Source: an uncultured Acholeplasmataceae bacterium (GTDB lineage: Bacteria; Bacillota_I; Bacilli_A; Acholeplasmatales; Acholeplasmataceae). From it: a stretch of DNA of 39,815 nucleotides. The translations under genes and the position numbers were made by a program. The DNA lies in contig CAKMKF010000068.1 in NCBI GenBank assembly GCA_927439925.1, positions 1-39,815 on the forward strand. Reading direction: 5' to 3'. Position 1 is the first letter of the stretch, and every line of letters begins with the position of its first letter. A model generated the notes under the pieces. The model was given only the letters and a program-made list of their open reading frames with translations. It was not told the origin of the DNA and made no database searches. Shown piece after piece: positions 29,408 through 39,435 of the stretch.

Positions 29408-29556
29408 TACGATAAAGCGCAATCCTGTTGAGTTGGGCAACCCAATGGAACAGTCATATATTTATTCAATATATGCCCAGCATAATTTCAATGCTTCGGC
29501 GTCATTCCCTTTCCCTTTACGGTACTATTGATTTGACGCAGCCTCTTTAATCGTAG
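29408..29556 (-). promoter_or_regulatory. Lysine riboswitch (L-box)
   Basis: Minus CTACGATTAAAGAGGCTGCG...AGTACCGTAAAGGGAAAGGGAATGACGCCGAAGCATTG...GCTGGGC...GGGTTGCCC; P1 CTACGATTAAAG / CTTTATCGTAG closes the aptamer; directly upstream of lysA. Confidence 0.93.
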
Positions 29557-29574
29557 TGATTTAATTACGTGAAA

Positions 29575-29603
29575 AGTTTAACACAATCATTTTGAAATGT
29601 CTA
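29575..29603 (-). promoter_or_regulatory. Promoter of the lysine operon
   Basis: Minus TAGACA (29598-29603), 17 bp, TAAACT (29575-29580). Confidence 0.55.
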
Positions 29604-29694
29604 CACAAATGTAAAACTTTTTCATTTTGTTTACATTTCGATAAAAAAGATTTAGCTTAATTGGTAAAGTCATCTTTTCGTTAAGCCACTAAAG

Positions 29695-29703
29695 TGGTAT
29701 AAT
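29695..29703 (+). promoter_or_regulatory. Extended -10 promoter of the histidine kinase gene
   Basis: TGGTATAAT (TGnTATAAT) just upstream of the ORF. Confidence 0.5.
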
Positions 29704-29716
29704 TGGTATTAGCAAG

Positions 29717-31390
29717 TTGCAATCGATGAAAATGGTGAATGCTTTGAAAAACGATAAAGAAATGAATCAGAAAATAGATCAACCAAATCAAAAAGAAAAA
29801 AAGGATATTAAAAAGTCCTTTCTTCAATATACACACCAAGTTTCCAATACTGGTTTTTGGAATTTAGATGTATCTAAGAATCAATTGACATGGTCAGATG
29901 AAACCTATGAACTTCTTGGTATCCCAAAAGATCAAGCGATTACTGAACAAACATTTGTTGACTTAATTCATCCAGATGACAAAGAATACGTCATTAAGTA
30001 CTGGAACGATTATAAGGATATCGGTAAAGGATATACGATTACACACCGTGTGATTGTCAATAAAAATGTTATTTGGCTAGAAGCTAGATCTCTAGTTGAA
30101 CTTAATGACAGACAAGAAGTCGTTGCACTATTTGGTACACTTGAGGATGTAACAGAGCGCATCAATGAGCAAATTGATGCTGAATCCTATCGTGTAAAAC
30201 TAGAAGATATTATTCAAGAAAAAGCATTAGCTTTAGAAAAGTCAAAATTACAAGCTGAAGCTTCTAGTCAATTAAAAACAAGTTTTCTCTCCAATATGAG
30301 TCACGAAATCAGAACACCTATGAACGCGATTATTGGTTATGCGCATCTTCTTGAACAAAAGATAACAGATCCTGAGCAAAAAGAGTATATTGAAAGAATT
30401 AATGACGCTTCTAAACATCTTTTAGGAATTGTCAATGATATCCTTGATCTTTCTAAGATTGATGCAGGTAAAATGATTTTAGAAGAAAGACCATTCAAAC
30501 TCGATAAATTAATCGATGAGGTTAGATCCATCGTTATTGAGATGGTAAAATCAAAAAAATTATATATTGATATCGAAAAAATTAATTGTCCTGACATCTT
30601 GATTGGAGATTCCAATCGAATTCGACAAATACTCATCAATCTATTAAGTAACTCTGTTAAGTTTACCGATACAGGTGGAATTAGCTTAGTCATATCGATG
30701 GTCGATCGATTTGATCAATATGTCATGATGTCATTTAAAGTTAAAGACACTGGCATCGGAATGACTGAAGAGCAACAAAAAAGATTATTTCTAGAGTTTG
30801 AACAAGCTGATTCTTCAACAACTAGACTTTATGGAGGAACAGGACTTGGCTTATCCATCTCTAAAAAATTATCAGAACTGATGAAGGGCACTTTAAAAGT
30901 TGAAAGTAAGCTTAATGAAGGTAGTGAATTTATACTAACGATTCCGATGGAAGCCGATGAAGATGAATCGACATTAAAAACAATAGATTTAGAAGAATCT
31001 TTTGAAATGAAACCTAAACAAGGCTCTAAAATACTTTTAGCTGAAGATAACTTCTTAAGTCAAAAATTAGCACATAGAATTTTAACAAACATGGGTATGG
31101 ATGTAACAGTCGCGAATAACGGGAAAATCGCTGTAGATCTTGTAAAATCTAATCCATTTGATTTGGTTATATTAGATATTCAAATGCCAGTTATGGACGG
31201 AATTGAAGCTGCTAAACAAATAAGAACATTTAACAAGGAAACACCAATTCTAGCAATGACAGCTAACGCATTTTCTGAAGATAAAGCATTATGTATAGCA
31301 GCTGGAATGAATGACTATATTTCAAAACCTATTGACCCTAAATCGCTTAGTAGAGCACTTGCAAGTTGGATACCTGAAAATTTAGAATAA
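29717..31390 (+). CDS. PAS-HisKA-HATPase-REC hybrid sensor histidine kinase
   Basis: PAS region with VSNTGFWNLDVSKNQLTWSDE; MSHEIRTPMNAIIGY; GGTGLGLSISKKL; receiver VILDIQMPVMDGIEAA. No TM. Confidence 0.93.
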   Translation: MQSMKMVNALKNDKEMNQKIDQPNQKEKKDIKKSFLQYTHQVSNTGFWNLDVSKNQLTWSDETYELLGIPKDQAITEQTFVDLIHPDDKEYVIKYWNDYKDIGKGYTITHRVIVNKNVIWLEARSLVELNDRQEVVALFGTLEDVTERINEQIDAESYRVKLEDIIQEKALALEKSKLQAEASSQLKTSFLSNMSHEIRTPMNAIIGYAHLLEQKITDPEQKEYIERINDASKHLLGIVNDILDLSKIDAGKMILEERPFKLDKLIDEVRSIVIEMVKSKKLYIDIEKINCPDILIGDSNRIRQILINLLSNSVKFTDTGGISLVISMVDRFDQYVMMSFKVKDTGIGMTEEQQKRLFLEFEQADSSTTRLYGGTGLGLSISKKLSELMKGTLKVESKLNEGSEFILTIPMEADEDESTLKTIDLEESFEMKPKQGSKILLAEDNFLSQKLAHRILTNMGMDVTVANNGKIAVDLVKSNPFDLVILDIQMPVMDGIEAAKQIRTFNKETPILAMTANAFSEDKALCIAAGMNDYISKPIDPKSLSRALASWIPENLE

Positions 31391-31420
31391 AAAAGACAAT
31401 TTTGAAATTGTCATTTTTTT
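31389..31420. terminator. Bidirectional terminator between convergent genes
   Basis: AAAAAAGACAATTTTGAAATTGTCATTTTTTT. Confidence 0.75.
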
Positions 31421-31421
31421 G

Positions 31422-32549
31422 TTAAAATATATTGAGTAGTTTAGAAATTCTAATGTATAGCTCTACACCTTTAATCAAAACTTTTTCATCAAAATTGAAA
31501 TAGCAACTATGAAGTGGGTGTACGTAATTAAGTGTTTCATTCTTCGTCCCAAGCATCACGAACATTCCAGGAACTTTTTGTTGGTAGAATGCGAAATCCT
31601 CTGCAAACATCATCGGTTTCAACAGTTCATATTCATTAGGTTTCATACTTCCTTCTAACATATGAAAAAGCTTAGAATCGTTAACAACAGGTGGATAATA
31701 ATCAATAATGTCATTATGAACTTCAACATCGAATGATTTAGAAACTCCAGAATCAATATCCCTCATTTTCTTCTTAATCTTCTCATAGACTTCTTGATTA
31801 AAACTTCTAATCGTCCCAGTCATTTTAATATCTTGAGCGATGATATTTCTCGCTTCTCCACCATTGCTAGTACCCACAGTAATAACTGCTGGATCGAGTG
31901 GATCCAAAAACCTTGAAATAATTGAGTGATACTGTGTAACTAAATGGGATGCAGCGAGTAGTGCATCACTTCCTAAATGAGGTTGTGCACCATGCGCACT
32001 CTTCCCATGAACATGAACATTAAACTCACCATTTTGAGCCATCATTGGACCATTCACTAAACCGTATAGACCTTCATCAAGTCCAGGATATAAATGAATT
32101 CCGAATATTTTACTGATTTTATATTTCTCAAAAATACCTTCTTCGATAATGACCTTCGCTCCACCAGGTCCTTCTTCTGCTGGTTGAAAAATAAAGACGA
32201 TTGTCTGATTCAAGTCTTTAAGTTTTGAAACATATTCTGCAAATCCTAAAAGCATTGACATATGTCCATCATGTCCACATGCATGCATTTTTCCATCATG
32301 TTTTGAAGGAAAAGAAACATTGGTTAATTCAGTAACAGGTAGTGCATCCATATCTGAACGAAAAGCGATTGCTTCATCGCTTTTTCCATTTTTTACAGCA
32401 ATTAAACCTGTTTTTGCAGTCGATATCGTCTGATATCCCATTCTTTCAAGTTCTTTCTTAACATATGCACTTGTAAGATATAAGTCAAATGCCAGTTCAG
32501 GTATTTGATGTAGATCTCTTCGATAATTTTTTAGTTTTAAATCAGTCAT
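31422..32549 (-). CDS. M20-family amidohydrolase (hippurate hydrolase / N-acetyl-diaminopimelate deacetylase-like)
   Basis: RRDLHQIPELAFD, RSDMDALPV, MHACGHDGHMSMLLG, QPAEEGPGGAK. Confidence 0.85.
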   Translation of the reverse strand: MTDLKLKNYRRDLHQIPELAFDLYLTSAYVKKELERMGYQTISTAKTGLIAVKNGKSDEAIAFRSDMDALPVTELTNVSFPSKHDGKMHACGHDGHMSMLLGFAEYVSKLKDLNQTIVFIFQPAEEGPGGAKVIIEEGIFEKYKISKIFGIHLYPGLDEGLYGLVNGPMMAQNGEFNVHVHGKSAHGAQPHLGSDALLAASHLVTQYHSIISRFLDPLDPAVITVGTSNGGEARNIIAQDIKMTGTIRSFNQEVYEKIKKKMRDIDSGVSKSFDVEVHNDIIDYYPPVVNDSKLFHMLEGSMKPNEYELLKPMMFAEDFAFYQQKVPGMFVMLGTKNETLNYVHPLHSCYFNFDEKVLIKGVELYIRISKLLNIF

Positions 32550-33013
32550 GCGTTATCCTCATTTGCTTTCTCATGGTCTAATAATATTTTTTTAATGTGA
32601 ATATAGTTCTTACCGGAATATCCTGTTAAACTTCCGTCTTTACCGATAACTCGATGGCATGGAACAACTATCCCTATCGGATTTTTCTTACATGCTTGTC
32701 CAACGGCTCTAACTGCCTTAGGATTATCAATCAGATTTGCGATATCTTTATAGCTTTTTGACTTTCCATATGGAATCTTTAATAACTCATTCCATACTTG
32801 TTTTTGAAAAGTGGTTCCCTTCTCAAATTGTATAGGAATATCGAATTTTTCTAGTTTTTTGTCAAAATACATCTCAAGTTGCTTATTTATATTTTTTGAC
32901 ATTTCATTATTTTCCACAGTAACATCTAAATCATCTATCGTCATGGATACTAAAACACCATGATCTAAACGATAAGTGATCATCCCTAGTGGACTTAAAT
33001 ATTGATGATACAT
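32546..33013 (-). CDS. ogt: Methylated-DNA--[protein]-cysteine S-methyltransferase
   Basis: FQKQVWNELLKIPYGKSKSY, PIGIVVPCHRVIGKDGSLTGYSG. Confidence 0.93.
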   Translation of the reverse strand: MYHQYLSPLGMITYRLDHGVLVSMTIDDLDVTVENNEMSKNINKQLEMYFDKKLEKFDIPIQFEKGTTFQKQVWNELLKIPYGKSKSYKDIANLIDNPKAVRAVGQACKKNPIGIVVPCHRVIGKDGSLTGYSGKNYIHIKKILLDHEKANEDNA

Positions 33014-33024
33014 TTAATCACATC

Positions 33025-33531
33025 CTAAATTGATATACTGCTACGATTTTTACGTTCATGAAACATTCTATCGATTAAAATAACGAGTGCTAAATAAAAG
33101 GCTTCGTTTCGATCATCATTAATCGAAATTTGATAAGAATCACCCCATGATAACCACTTCTTTGTCACACTTGCAACTTCATTGGCATCATTAAAGATTT
33201 GAAATGAATGTGCATAGTAATTTCCTTCAATATTGAAGCTCATTCCTTCTTTTTCAACTAAAACTTTTGGTCTAAAGAAAGCGAATTTTCTTCTCACAGT
33301 TGCTATTACATTTAAATCTGCATCCAGCATTTCGTAAACCGGCATGATTCTAAATAATTTTCTTCTAAAATTATAGACGACCATGTCATTGGATTGATCG
33401 ATAAATTTCATTTTATTGCGAATTGAAAATGCCTTGCTTTTTACGTGAAAAATAATATTTTGGTTATCATCAAACACCTTGTATCGATCCGTTAAAGAAA
33501 ATACTTTTTGTTTCAAATAGAAATGTTTCAT
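33025..33531 (-). CDS. LURP-one-related (YxjI-like) family protein
   Basis: MKHFYLKQKVFSLTDRYKVFDDNQNIIFHVKSKAFS. The ATG after GAGGAGTCAT at 33531 is preferred over 33549. Confidence 0.7.
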   Translation of the reverse strand: MKHFYLKQKVFSLTDRYKVFDDNQNIIFHVKSKAFSIRNKMKFIDQSNDMVVYNFRRKLFRIMPVYEMLDADLNVIATVRRKFAFFRPKVLVEKEGMSFNIEGNYYAHSFQIFNDANEVASVTKKWLSWGDSYQISINDDRNEAFYLALVILIDRMFHERKNRSSISI

Positions 33532-33611
33532 ATGACTCCTCTTTTCCATTTAAAGACTATTACGTTTTTATTATACACCAATTTGAGATTGGTAATCATT
33601 GATGTGAAAGA

Positions 33612-33632
33612 AAAAACTGCCCATAAGCAGTT
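33612..33632 (-). terminator. Intrinsic terminator after the GGDEF gene
   Basis: Minus AAACTGCTTATGGGCAGTTTTTTC. Confidence 0.75.
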
Positions 33633-34762
33633 TATTCTTGTCTTTTCTTATTTTGATACATTCTATGATCAATGAATCTAAGAAAACGATCGATGCTCTT
33701 GAACTCTTCTGAGTAAAGTCCGTATCCAAAGCTACAAGATAATTGATATGGTTTAACTTTGTTTTCATTGAAGACAGAAAACGATAGTTCTATATCGGAA
33801 ATCAAATTTTTAAGTCTTTCAATACTATTTGAATCACTAATGATGATAAATTCATCTCCACCAAGTCTAGCAATCACTTCACCTGAAGTAATTAATCCTC
33901 TTACACGGTCAATCACTTCTTTAATCGCCTCATCACCTTCGGCATGTCCATATTCATCATTAATTGACTTGAGATGATCGATATCAAAGAAAATACCACC
34001 AAATGGTTCAACTACTTTTTGTCTAAGCTTTTTAGCAATATAATAATCAAATGATTTCCTAGTCCATGTTCCTGTTAAAATATCTAAATGTATTAATCTT
34101 TCTTGAAGATAAATATAAACAAATATTAAAGCGAATGCTGCACTACTCCACATGAGAAGCACACCATAATAAGCCCATTGAAAGACTCCACCTAATATAG
34201 GAATTACTGAGAATATGACAAGTAGTAAGAATTCTTGTGTGATAATACTTTTTTTATTGTGCATGATATAGAAAACACCTAATATCAAATATGCATAGGT
34301 GAAGATGACAGAAATAAAGAATTGTTCTCCTCTAGCGTATACATTATTAGAGTCAATTACAAAATAGAAATCAAATACAGGAGTTAATGCCGTAAAGATA
34401 AGATTAATCAAAACAGGCACGATGATCAGTGCTCTAATCTTATCACTTAATTTATCACCTACAGTTGTAAAATTACGAATAAGTAGATACCATGCACAAG
34501 AAAGTATTGGTGCAATAGCAAATAAAAGCATATGAAGACCATAAGATACAGGAATTAAAATTGGTTCGGGTCTTCTGTTAATAATGACAGTTAATGCTTC
34601 AACAAACAAAAGTGTCATAACAACTAAGATTGTTGTGAGATAGACTCTATTTAAGATGTTTTTTACATCTAGTCTTCTATAAGCTATTAGAAATACAAGT
34701 CCTAACATTAGCATAGATACCAGATTGATATCAATTCTTAAAAAAACGTCCAAACGATCCAC
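33632..34762 (-). CDS. Multi-TM GGDEF diguanylate cyclase
   Basis: About 7 N-terminal TM segments; FFDIDHLKSINDEYGHAEGD; ARLGGDEFIII. Confidence 0.92.
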   Translation of the reverse strand: MDRLDVFLRIDINLVSMLMLGLVFLIAYRRLDVKNILNRVYLTTILVVMTLLFVEALTVIINRRPEPILIPVSYGLHMLLFAIAPILSCAWYLLIRNFTTVGDKLSDKIRALIIVPVLINLIFTALTPVFDFYFVIDSNNVYARGEQFFISVIFTYAYLILGVFYIMHNKKSIITQEFLLLVIFSVIPILGGVFQWAYYGVLLMWSSAAFALIFVYIYLQERLIHLDILTGTWTRKSFDYYIAKKLRQKVVEPFGGIFFDIDHLKSINDEYGHAEGDEAIKEVIDRVRGLITSGEVIARLGGDEFIIISDSNSIERLKNLISDIELSFSVFNENKVKPYQLSCSFGYGLYSEEFKSIDRFLRFIDHRMYQNKKRQE

Positions 34763-34817
34763 CTCAATCTTTTATTTTATATATATTATATAACAATAAG
34801 TACAATTAATACCATGA

Positions 34818-36023
34818 TTATGACTGTTTCAGTTCTTTTCTTTGGTAGGACATCAACTTAAATAACATAATGATTGATAATACTTCCATAACTATTGAAA
34901 AGATGACAATAAATAGTATCGACTTCTCATAAGCAAGTCCAATAATCAAACTACCAATGAACCAAAACAATCCAAAAACAGAACTAAAGATTCCATATCC
35001 AGTCGCTCTTTTCTCTTTCGAAATCATTTTCGCAATGACTGCTTTTAACACAGATTCTTGTGCTCCCATACCTACACCCCATAATACAACACCTAAAATA
35101 ATGAAATAGATATCATCAAATAGAAATATGAAAGGAGTTGAAAAAAGAGCAATTGATATAGCTAATATAAGAGAATACAATCCTTTTTTATCAAATAAAT
35201 GACCAAATATTAAAGCTGCTATCGCATCTACTCCCATTGCTATTGAATAAAGTAACGGAATATAAATGACGTCGACTAAATTAGATGAATCCATATGATA
35301 TGCAAGAATTGGATAATCAATAAATCCCATTGCTAGAAAACTGATAGCAATCATGTATATCCAAAATTGTTTATCTTTTGTTAACTCTTTTGGCTTCAGT
35401 TTTGGTGCTTCAAATTGATCAGGATTCGGATATTTGAATCTTGCTACAAATAAGATGATCAATGTGATGATTGCAAATATACCTAAAAGAAGAAAACTCA
35501 TTTGATATCTAGAAAGTTCGTCTCCTTGCTGCGAACTAATCATAAAAAAGACCACAAGAGGACCTAGAAAAGCCCCGAATTGATCTAGTGCTTCATTTAT
35601 AGCAAAAGCCTTTCCTGCGCCTAAATGAGGGGCTGTAAATGAAGTTAATGCCGATTTAGCTGGTGCTCTGACTGCTTTACCAACACGTTCGACTAAAATT
35701 AAGACAACTGCTACCCACCAAAATGCAGGTTCTACAAATGCGAGTAAAGGAATTGCTAGAAGATTAACAGCATAACCAATAATCATCATTGTCCAATATT
35801 TTTTTGTTTTATCTGCAATAATACCTGTAAATATGCGTAAAGCTTGACCAATGAATTCACCTAGCCCTGCAGCTAGTGCAACAATAAAAGCACTAGCACC
35901 TAAAATATTTAAATAAGGTCCATAGATACTTCTAGCACCTTCATGCGTGAAGTCAGAGAAAAAACTGATAATGCCTAAAAAGAATATGAAGATTAGTGCA
36001 GCTCGTTTCATGTCTTTTTTCAT
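34818..36023 (-). CDS. MFS transporter
   Basis: About 12 hydrophobic segments; GGIIADK-type loop (FTGIIADKTKKYW). Confidence 0.85.
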   Translation of the reverse strand: MKKDMKRAALIFIFFLGIISFFSDFTHEGARSIYGPYLNILGASAFIVALAAGLGEFIGQALRIFTGIIADKTKKYWTMMIIGYAVNLLAIPLLAFVEPAFWWVAVVLILVERVGKAVRAPAKSALTSFTAPHLGAGKAFAINEALDQFGAFLGPLVVFFMISSQQGDELSRYQMSFLLLGIFAIITLIILFVARFKYPNPDQFEAPKLKPKELTKDKQFWIYMIAISFLAMGFIDYPILAYHMDSSNLVDVIYIPLLYSIAMGVDAIAALIFGHLFDKKGLYSLILAISIALFSTPFIFLFDDIYFIILGVVLWGVGMGAQESVLKAVIAKMISKEKRATGYGIFSSVFGLFWFIGSLIIGLAYEKSILFIVIFSIVMEVLSIIMLFKLMSYQRKELKQS

Positions 36024-36035
36024 AAGTTATATCCT

Positions 36036-37850
36036 TTACTTGTTTTCTTTTTCCATTTCATAGAGTAATCTTTGTTCAAGCTTTTGTAGCTCAAGTTTTA
36101 ATTGATTTGGGAGTTTATTTCCAATGGTTTCATAATAAACTTTTATGGATTCAACTTCTTCTAACCATTTTTTGTTATCGATATAGAGTAGTTCACTTAA
36201 AGCCTCTGCTTTCATTGGTAAACCTCTAATATCAATAGATTCTTCTGTAGGTACATTTCCAATTGGTGTCACATTGGCTTGAGCTTTCCCGTCACAACGC
36301 TCAAATATCCATTTTAACACGCGTGAATTGTGTCCAAAACCTGGCCATAAGTAAGACCCACTATCATCTTTTCTAAACCAATTGACATAGTATATTTTAG
36401 GTAACAAAGAGTCATTTGAAAGCTTACCCATATCTAACCAATGTTTTAAGTAGTCCCCTAAATGATATCCAATAAATGGTAACATCGCGAAAGGATCACG
36501 TCTAACCTTTCCATAGTCATTTGAAATTGAGGCTGCAGTTATCTCTGAACCCATCATAGAGCCCATAAAGACCCCGTGACTCCAATTGAAAGCTTCATGT
36601 ATTAAGGGGATTGTTGATGGTCTTCTACCACCAACTAAAATAGCGGATATTAATACACCTTGTGGATCTTCCCATTCTTTCGCAATCACTGGTGATTGTT
36701 TAGCAGATACACTAAACCTGCAATTTGGATGTGCAGCAAGTGTTCCCTTGGATGGAGTCCAATCTTCTTTCTTCCAATCCATTAAATGATCAGGAGTTGG
36801 TCCATCAATATCCTCCCACCAAACATCTAAATCATCTGTAATCGCGACATTGGTAAATATCGTGTTTTTTCTAATCGCCATCATCGCGTTTGGATTGGTA
36901 CGATAAGACGTCCCTCTAGCTACACCAAAGAATCCTGCTTCTGGGTTAATAGCGTATAGTCTTCCATCATCTTTCATCCAAATCCAGGCGATATCATCAC
37001 CAATAGTTTCAACCTTCCATCCTGGAAGTGTTGGAACTAACATCGATAAATTGGTTTTCCCACAAGCACTAGGAAAAGCTCCTAAAATATATTTAGAGAT
37101 CCCTTCAGGATTTGTTAATTTAAGGATAAGCATATGTTCAGCCATCCACATTTCTTCTTTTGCAATAACAGTAGCAATCCGAAGTGCTAAACATTTTTTA
37201 CCTAGAAGTGCATTCCCACCATAACCTGATCCATAAGACCAAATCAACTTTTCTTCTGGAAAATGAGAAATGAATTTATGCTCAATTGGTGCGGATGGCC
37301 ATGAAACATCTTCTACACCATCATTTAAAGGGTATCCCACTGAATGTAGACAAGGGACAAAAGAACCAATTCTTTCTAGTTCTTTCATAACATCTCTACC
37401 AACTCTAGTCATAATTCTCATATTGACTACTACATATAAACTATCTGTAATCTGAATTCCTATTTTTGATAATGGTGAACCAAAGGGTCCCATCATAAAA
37501 GGAATCACATACATAGTACGTCCCTTCATTGAGCCTTTATAAAGCTCTGTCATTGTTTCCTTTAATTCTTTAGGGTCCATCCAGTTGTTGGTAGGTCCTG
37601 CATCATCTTTATGAAGAGATGCAATAAACGTTCTATTTTCAACTCTCGCAACATCTGAAGGATCACTAAAAAAAGCATACGAATTGGGTCTTTTTTGAGG
37701 GTTTAACAATAACGCTTTTTTCTCAGCTACCAACTGATCTAAGAATCTTTGGTTCTCCTCTTCACTCCCATCCATAAAATGAATGTCCTTCGGTTGACAA
37801 AGCTCTGCCATCTTATCAACCCATTGATTCAATTCTTGAAATGAAATCAT
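36036..37850 (-). CDS. pckG: Phosphoenolpyruvate carboxykinase (GTP)
   Basis: FPSACGKTNLSMLVP, GDDIAWIWMKDDGRLYAINPEAGFFGVARGTS, FGHNSRVLKWI. Confidence 0.95.
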   Translation of the reverse strand: MISFQELNQWVDKMAELCQPKDIHFMDGSEEENQRFLDQLVAEKKALLLNPQKRPNSYAFFSDPSDVARVENRTFIASLHKDDAGPTNNWMDPKELKETMTELYKGSMKGRTMYVIPFMMGPFGSPLSKIGIQITDSLYVVVNMRIMTRVGRDVMKELERIGSFVPCLHSVGYPLNDGVEDVSWPSAPIEHKFISHFPEEKLIWSYGSGYGGNALLGKKCLALRIATVIAKEEMWMAEHMLILKLTNPEGISKYILGAFPSACGKTNLSMLVPTLPGWKVETIGDDIAWIWMKDDGRLYAINPEAGFFGVARGTSYRTNPNAMMAIRKNTIFTNVAITDDLDVWWEDIDGPTPDHLMDWKKEDWTPSKGTLAAHPNCRFSVSAKQSPVIAKEWEDPQGVLISAILVGGRRPSTIPLIHEAFNWSHGVFMGSMMGSEITAASISNDYGKVRRDPFAMLPFIGYHLGDYLKHWLDMGKLSNDSLLPKIYYVNWFRKDDSGSYLWPGFGHNSRVLKWIFERCDGKAQANVTPIGNVPTEESIDIRGLPMKAEALSELLYIDNKKWLEEVESIKVYYETIGNKLPNQLKLELQKLEQRLLYEMEKENK

Positions 37851-37864
37851 GTTTTTCTCCCTTT

Positions 37865-38359
37865 TTATTTAAACTTTTTGATCATTCTGATTTCAGTAAC
37901 TCTTTCCCCTAATATTTCCTCTTTAGTTTTACCATCTTTAATAAATCCTAAACGTTCGTAAAAAGAGATAGCATTTATATTCGTAGATAATACCCAAATA
38001 GAGATTCCTTTAAAATGATTTTTGATAAAATACGAAATTGCATGTTCCATCAATGTTCTACCAATTCCTAAATGTTGATGAGCTTTTAAGACGTAAAGCG
38101 CATAAACTGCTCCAAAATCAGTTAAATCTTCGTCATTTGATTTGTTATAACTGATAAATCCCACAACAATATGTTCATCTTCAGCAAGAAAAATGTTCTC
38201 ACAATGCGTTCTTCTAAACATATTGGCACTCATTTCAGGACTTCTTTCAGCCAAAAAAGAATCACTAATTAAACCTTTGTAGGTTTCAATCCATGATACA
38301 TAGTGTACATAACCAAGCTGCTCAGCATCTTCAATAACTGCTTTTCTAAAAGTAATCAT
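37865..38359 (-). CDS. GNAT N-acetyltransferase
   Basis: ALYVLKAHQHLGIGRTLMEHAI; NINAISFYERLGF. Confidence 0.88.
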   Translation of the reverse strand: MITFRKAVIEDAEQLGYVHYVSWIETYKGLISDSFLAERSPEMSANMFRRTHCENIFLAEDEHIVVGFISYNKSNDEDLTDFGAVYALYVLKAHQHLGIGRTLMEHAISYFIKNHFKGISIWVLSTNINAISFYERLGFIKDGKTKEEILGERVTEIRMIKKFK

Positions 38360-38362
38360 AAA

Positions 38363-38824
38363 CTACCTTTCTAGAAACACCTTTAAGTCATTTAATTTTT
38401 CTTGGTCTTTTAGTTTCTTTTCTTTTGATCTTCTTTTATCGTTTAGTAAAAATTGATATAGCTTTTCAAGATTTTTTGCTGAAAGTAGATAATATTTAGA
38501 TTCATTTTCTTGAATTAAGGTATTTTCATTTAAATCAATACCTGTATTATCAATCCATTTTTCTAAATTTGAAATTTCAATTTCGATTCCATTTTTTTCG
38601 AATGTTAGTACTTCTTGATTGATATAAGTAAAGCCTTTCATGACAAAAACCTTTGTTAATTCCACTCTATTTTTAAGAATGTCCTGTTCAATCAATAGAT
38701 CAATATCTCGTGCTTGATAATCTTTAAATAAAACCTTTTGAAGTGCATATGATCCATATAAAAGTGGAATTGTATTAAAATTCTTATTTAAAATTTCTGA
38801 AACCTCAATTAAAATATTTTTCAT
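38363..38824 (-). CDS. Small nucleotidyltransferase-fold protein
   Basis: LLYGSYALQKVLFKDYQARDIDLLIEQ (G-S plus DxD). Confidence 0.6.
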   Translation of the reverse strand: MKNILIEVSEILNKNFNTIPLLYGSYALQKVLFKDYQARDIDLLIEQDILKNRVELTKVFVMKGFTYINQEVLTFEKNGIEIEISNLEKWIDNTGIDLNENTLIQENESKYYLLSAKNLEKLYQFLLNDKRRSKEKKLKDQEKLNDLKVFLER

Positions 38825-38836
38825 GGATGAACTCCT

Positions 38837-39403
38837 TCATATGGATTTACGTATCTCTTTGATAACATCAAAAGCTTTAAGATAAATTGGTTTCATTCTA
38901 CTTTCTGATATATGATTTAATACATCATCAATATCAAACCATTTGACTCCACTGTTTTCAGCATGATTGATAGTAAGTGGTTCACTTTCATCAGCAATCA
39001 ATAAAAAAGTCGCATTCAAATGTAGGTGGTCTGGAACGTATTTATTTTTCTTAATATGATTTTTTACATAGATAACATCGATTGTAAAGATTTCTGAAGA
39101 ATATGGAATAACCGTTTGAATTCCAGTTTCTTCAATAGCTTCTTCGATCGCTACAGCTAATAAATCAGGATTACCATCATTATGTCCACCAACCCAACTC
39201 CAGGAATCGTAGATATTGTGATAAGCAAAAAGTATCTTTGTCATCTTTTGATTGACAACAAAAGCTGATGAAGTAATATGTGCTGTGAGATTAGTTCTAT
39301 ATAAAGCATCTGGATTTCGATCAATAAAGCTTAAGATGAGTTCTTGATCAAGTTTTTCTTGTTCATTTTTTGGAATGTATCTTCTAAATTGATCTTTATA
39401 CAT
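38837..39403 (-). CDS. NUDIX hydrolase
   Basis: WVGGHNDGNPDLLAVAIEEAIEETGIQ (Nudix box variant). Confidence 0.85.
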   Translation of the reverse strand: MYKDQFRRYIPKNEQEKLDQELILSFIDRNPDALYRTNLTAHITSSAFVVNQKMTKILFAYHNIYDSWSWVGGHNDGNPDLLAVAIEEAIEETGIQTVIPYSSEIFTIDVIYVKNHIKKNKYVPDHLHLNATFLLIADESEPLTINHAENSGVKWFDIDDVLNHISESRMKPIYLKAFDVIKEIRKSI

Positions 39404-39435
39404 AATTACCTCTTCTTTGTTTATGTTTTATTTAT

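Noticed and set aside
30337-30693. Minus-strand 118-aa ORF
   Set aside because: Antisense to the HisKA/HATPase region of a well-supported kinase.
33571-33768. Minus-strand 65-aa ORF
   Set aside because: Alternate frame over the GGDEF 3' end and its terminator.
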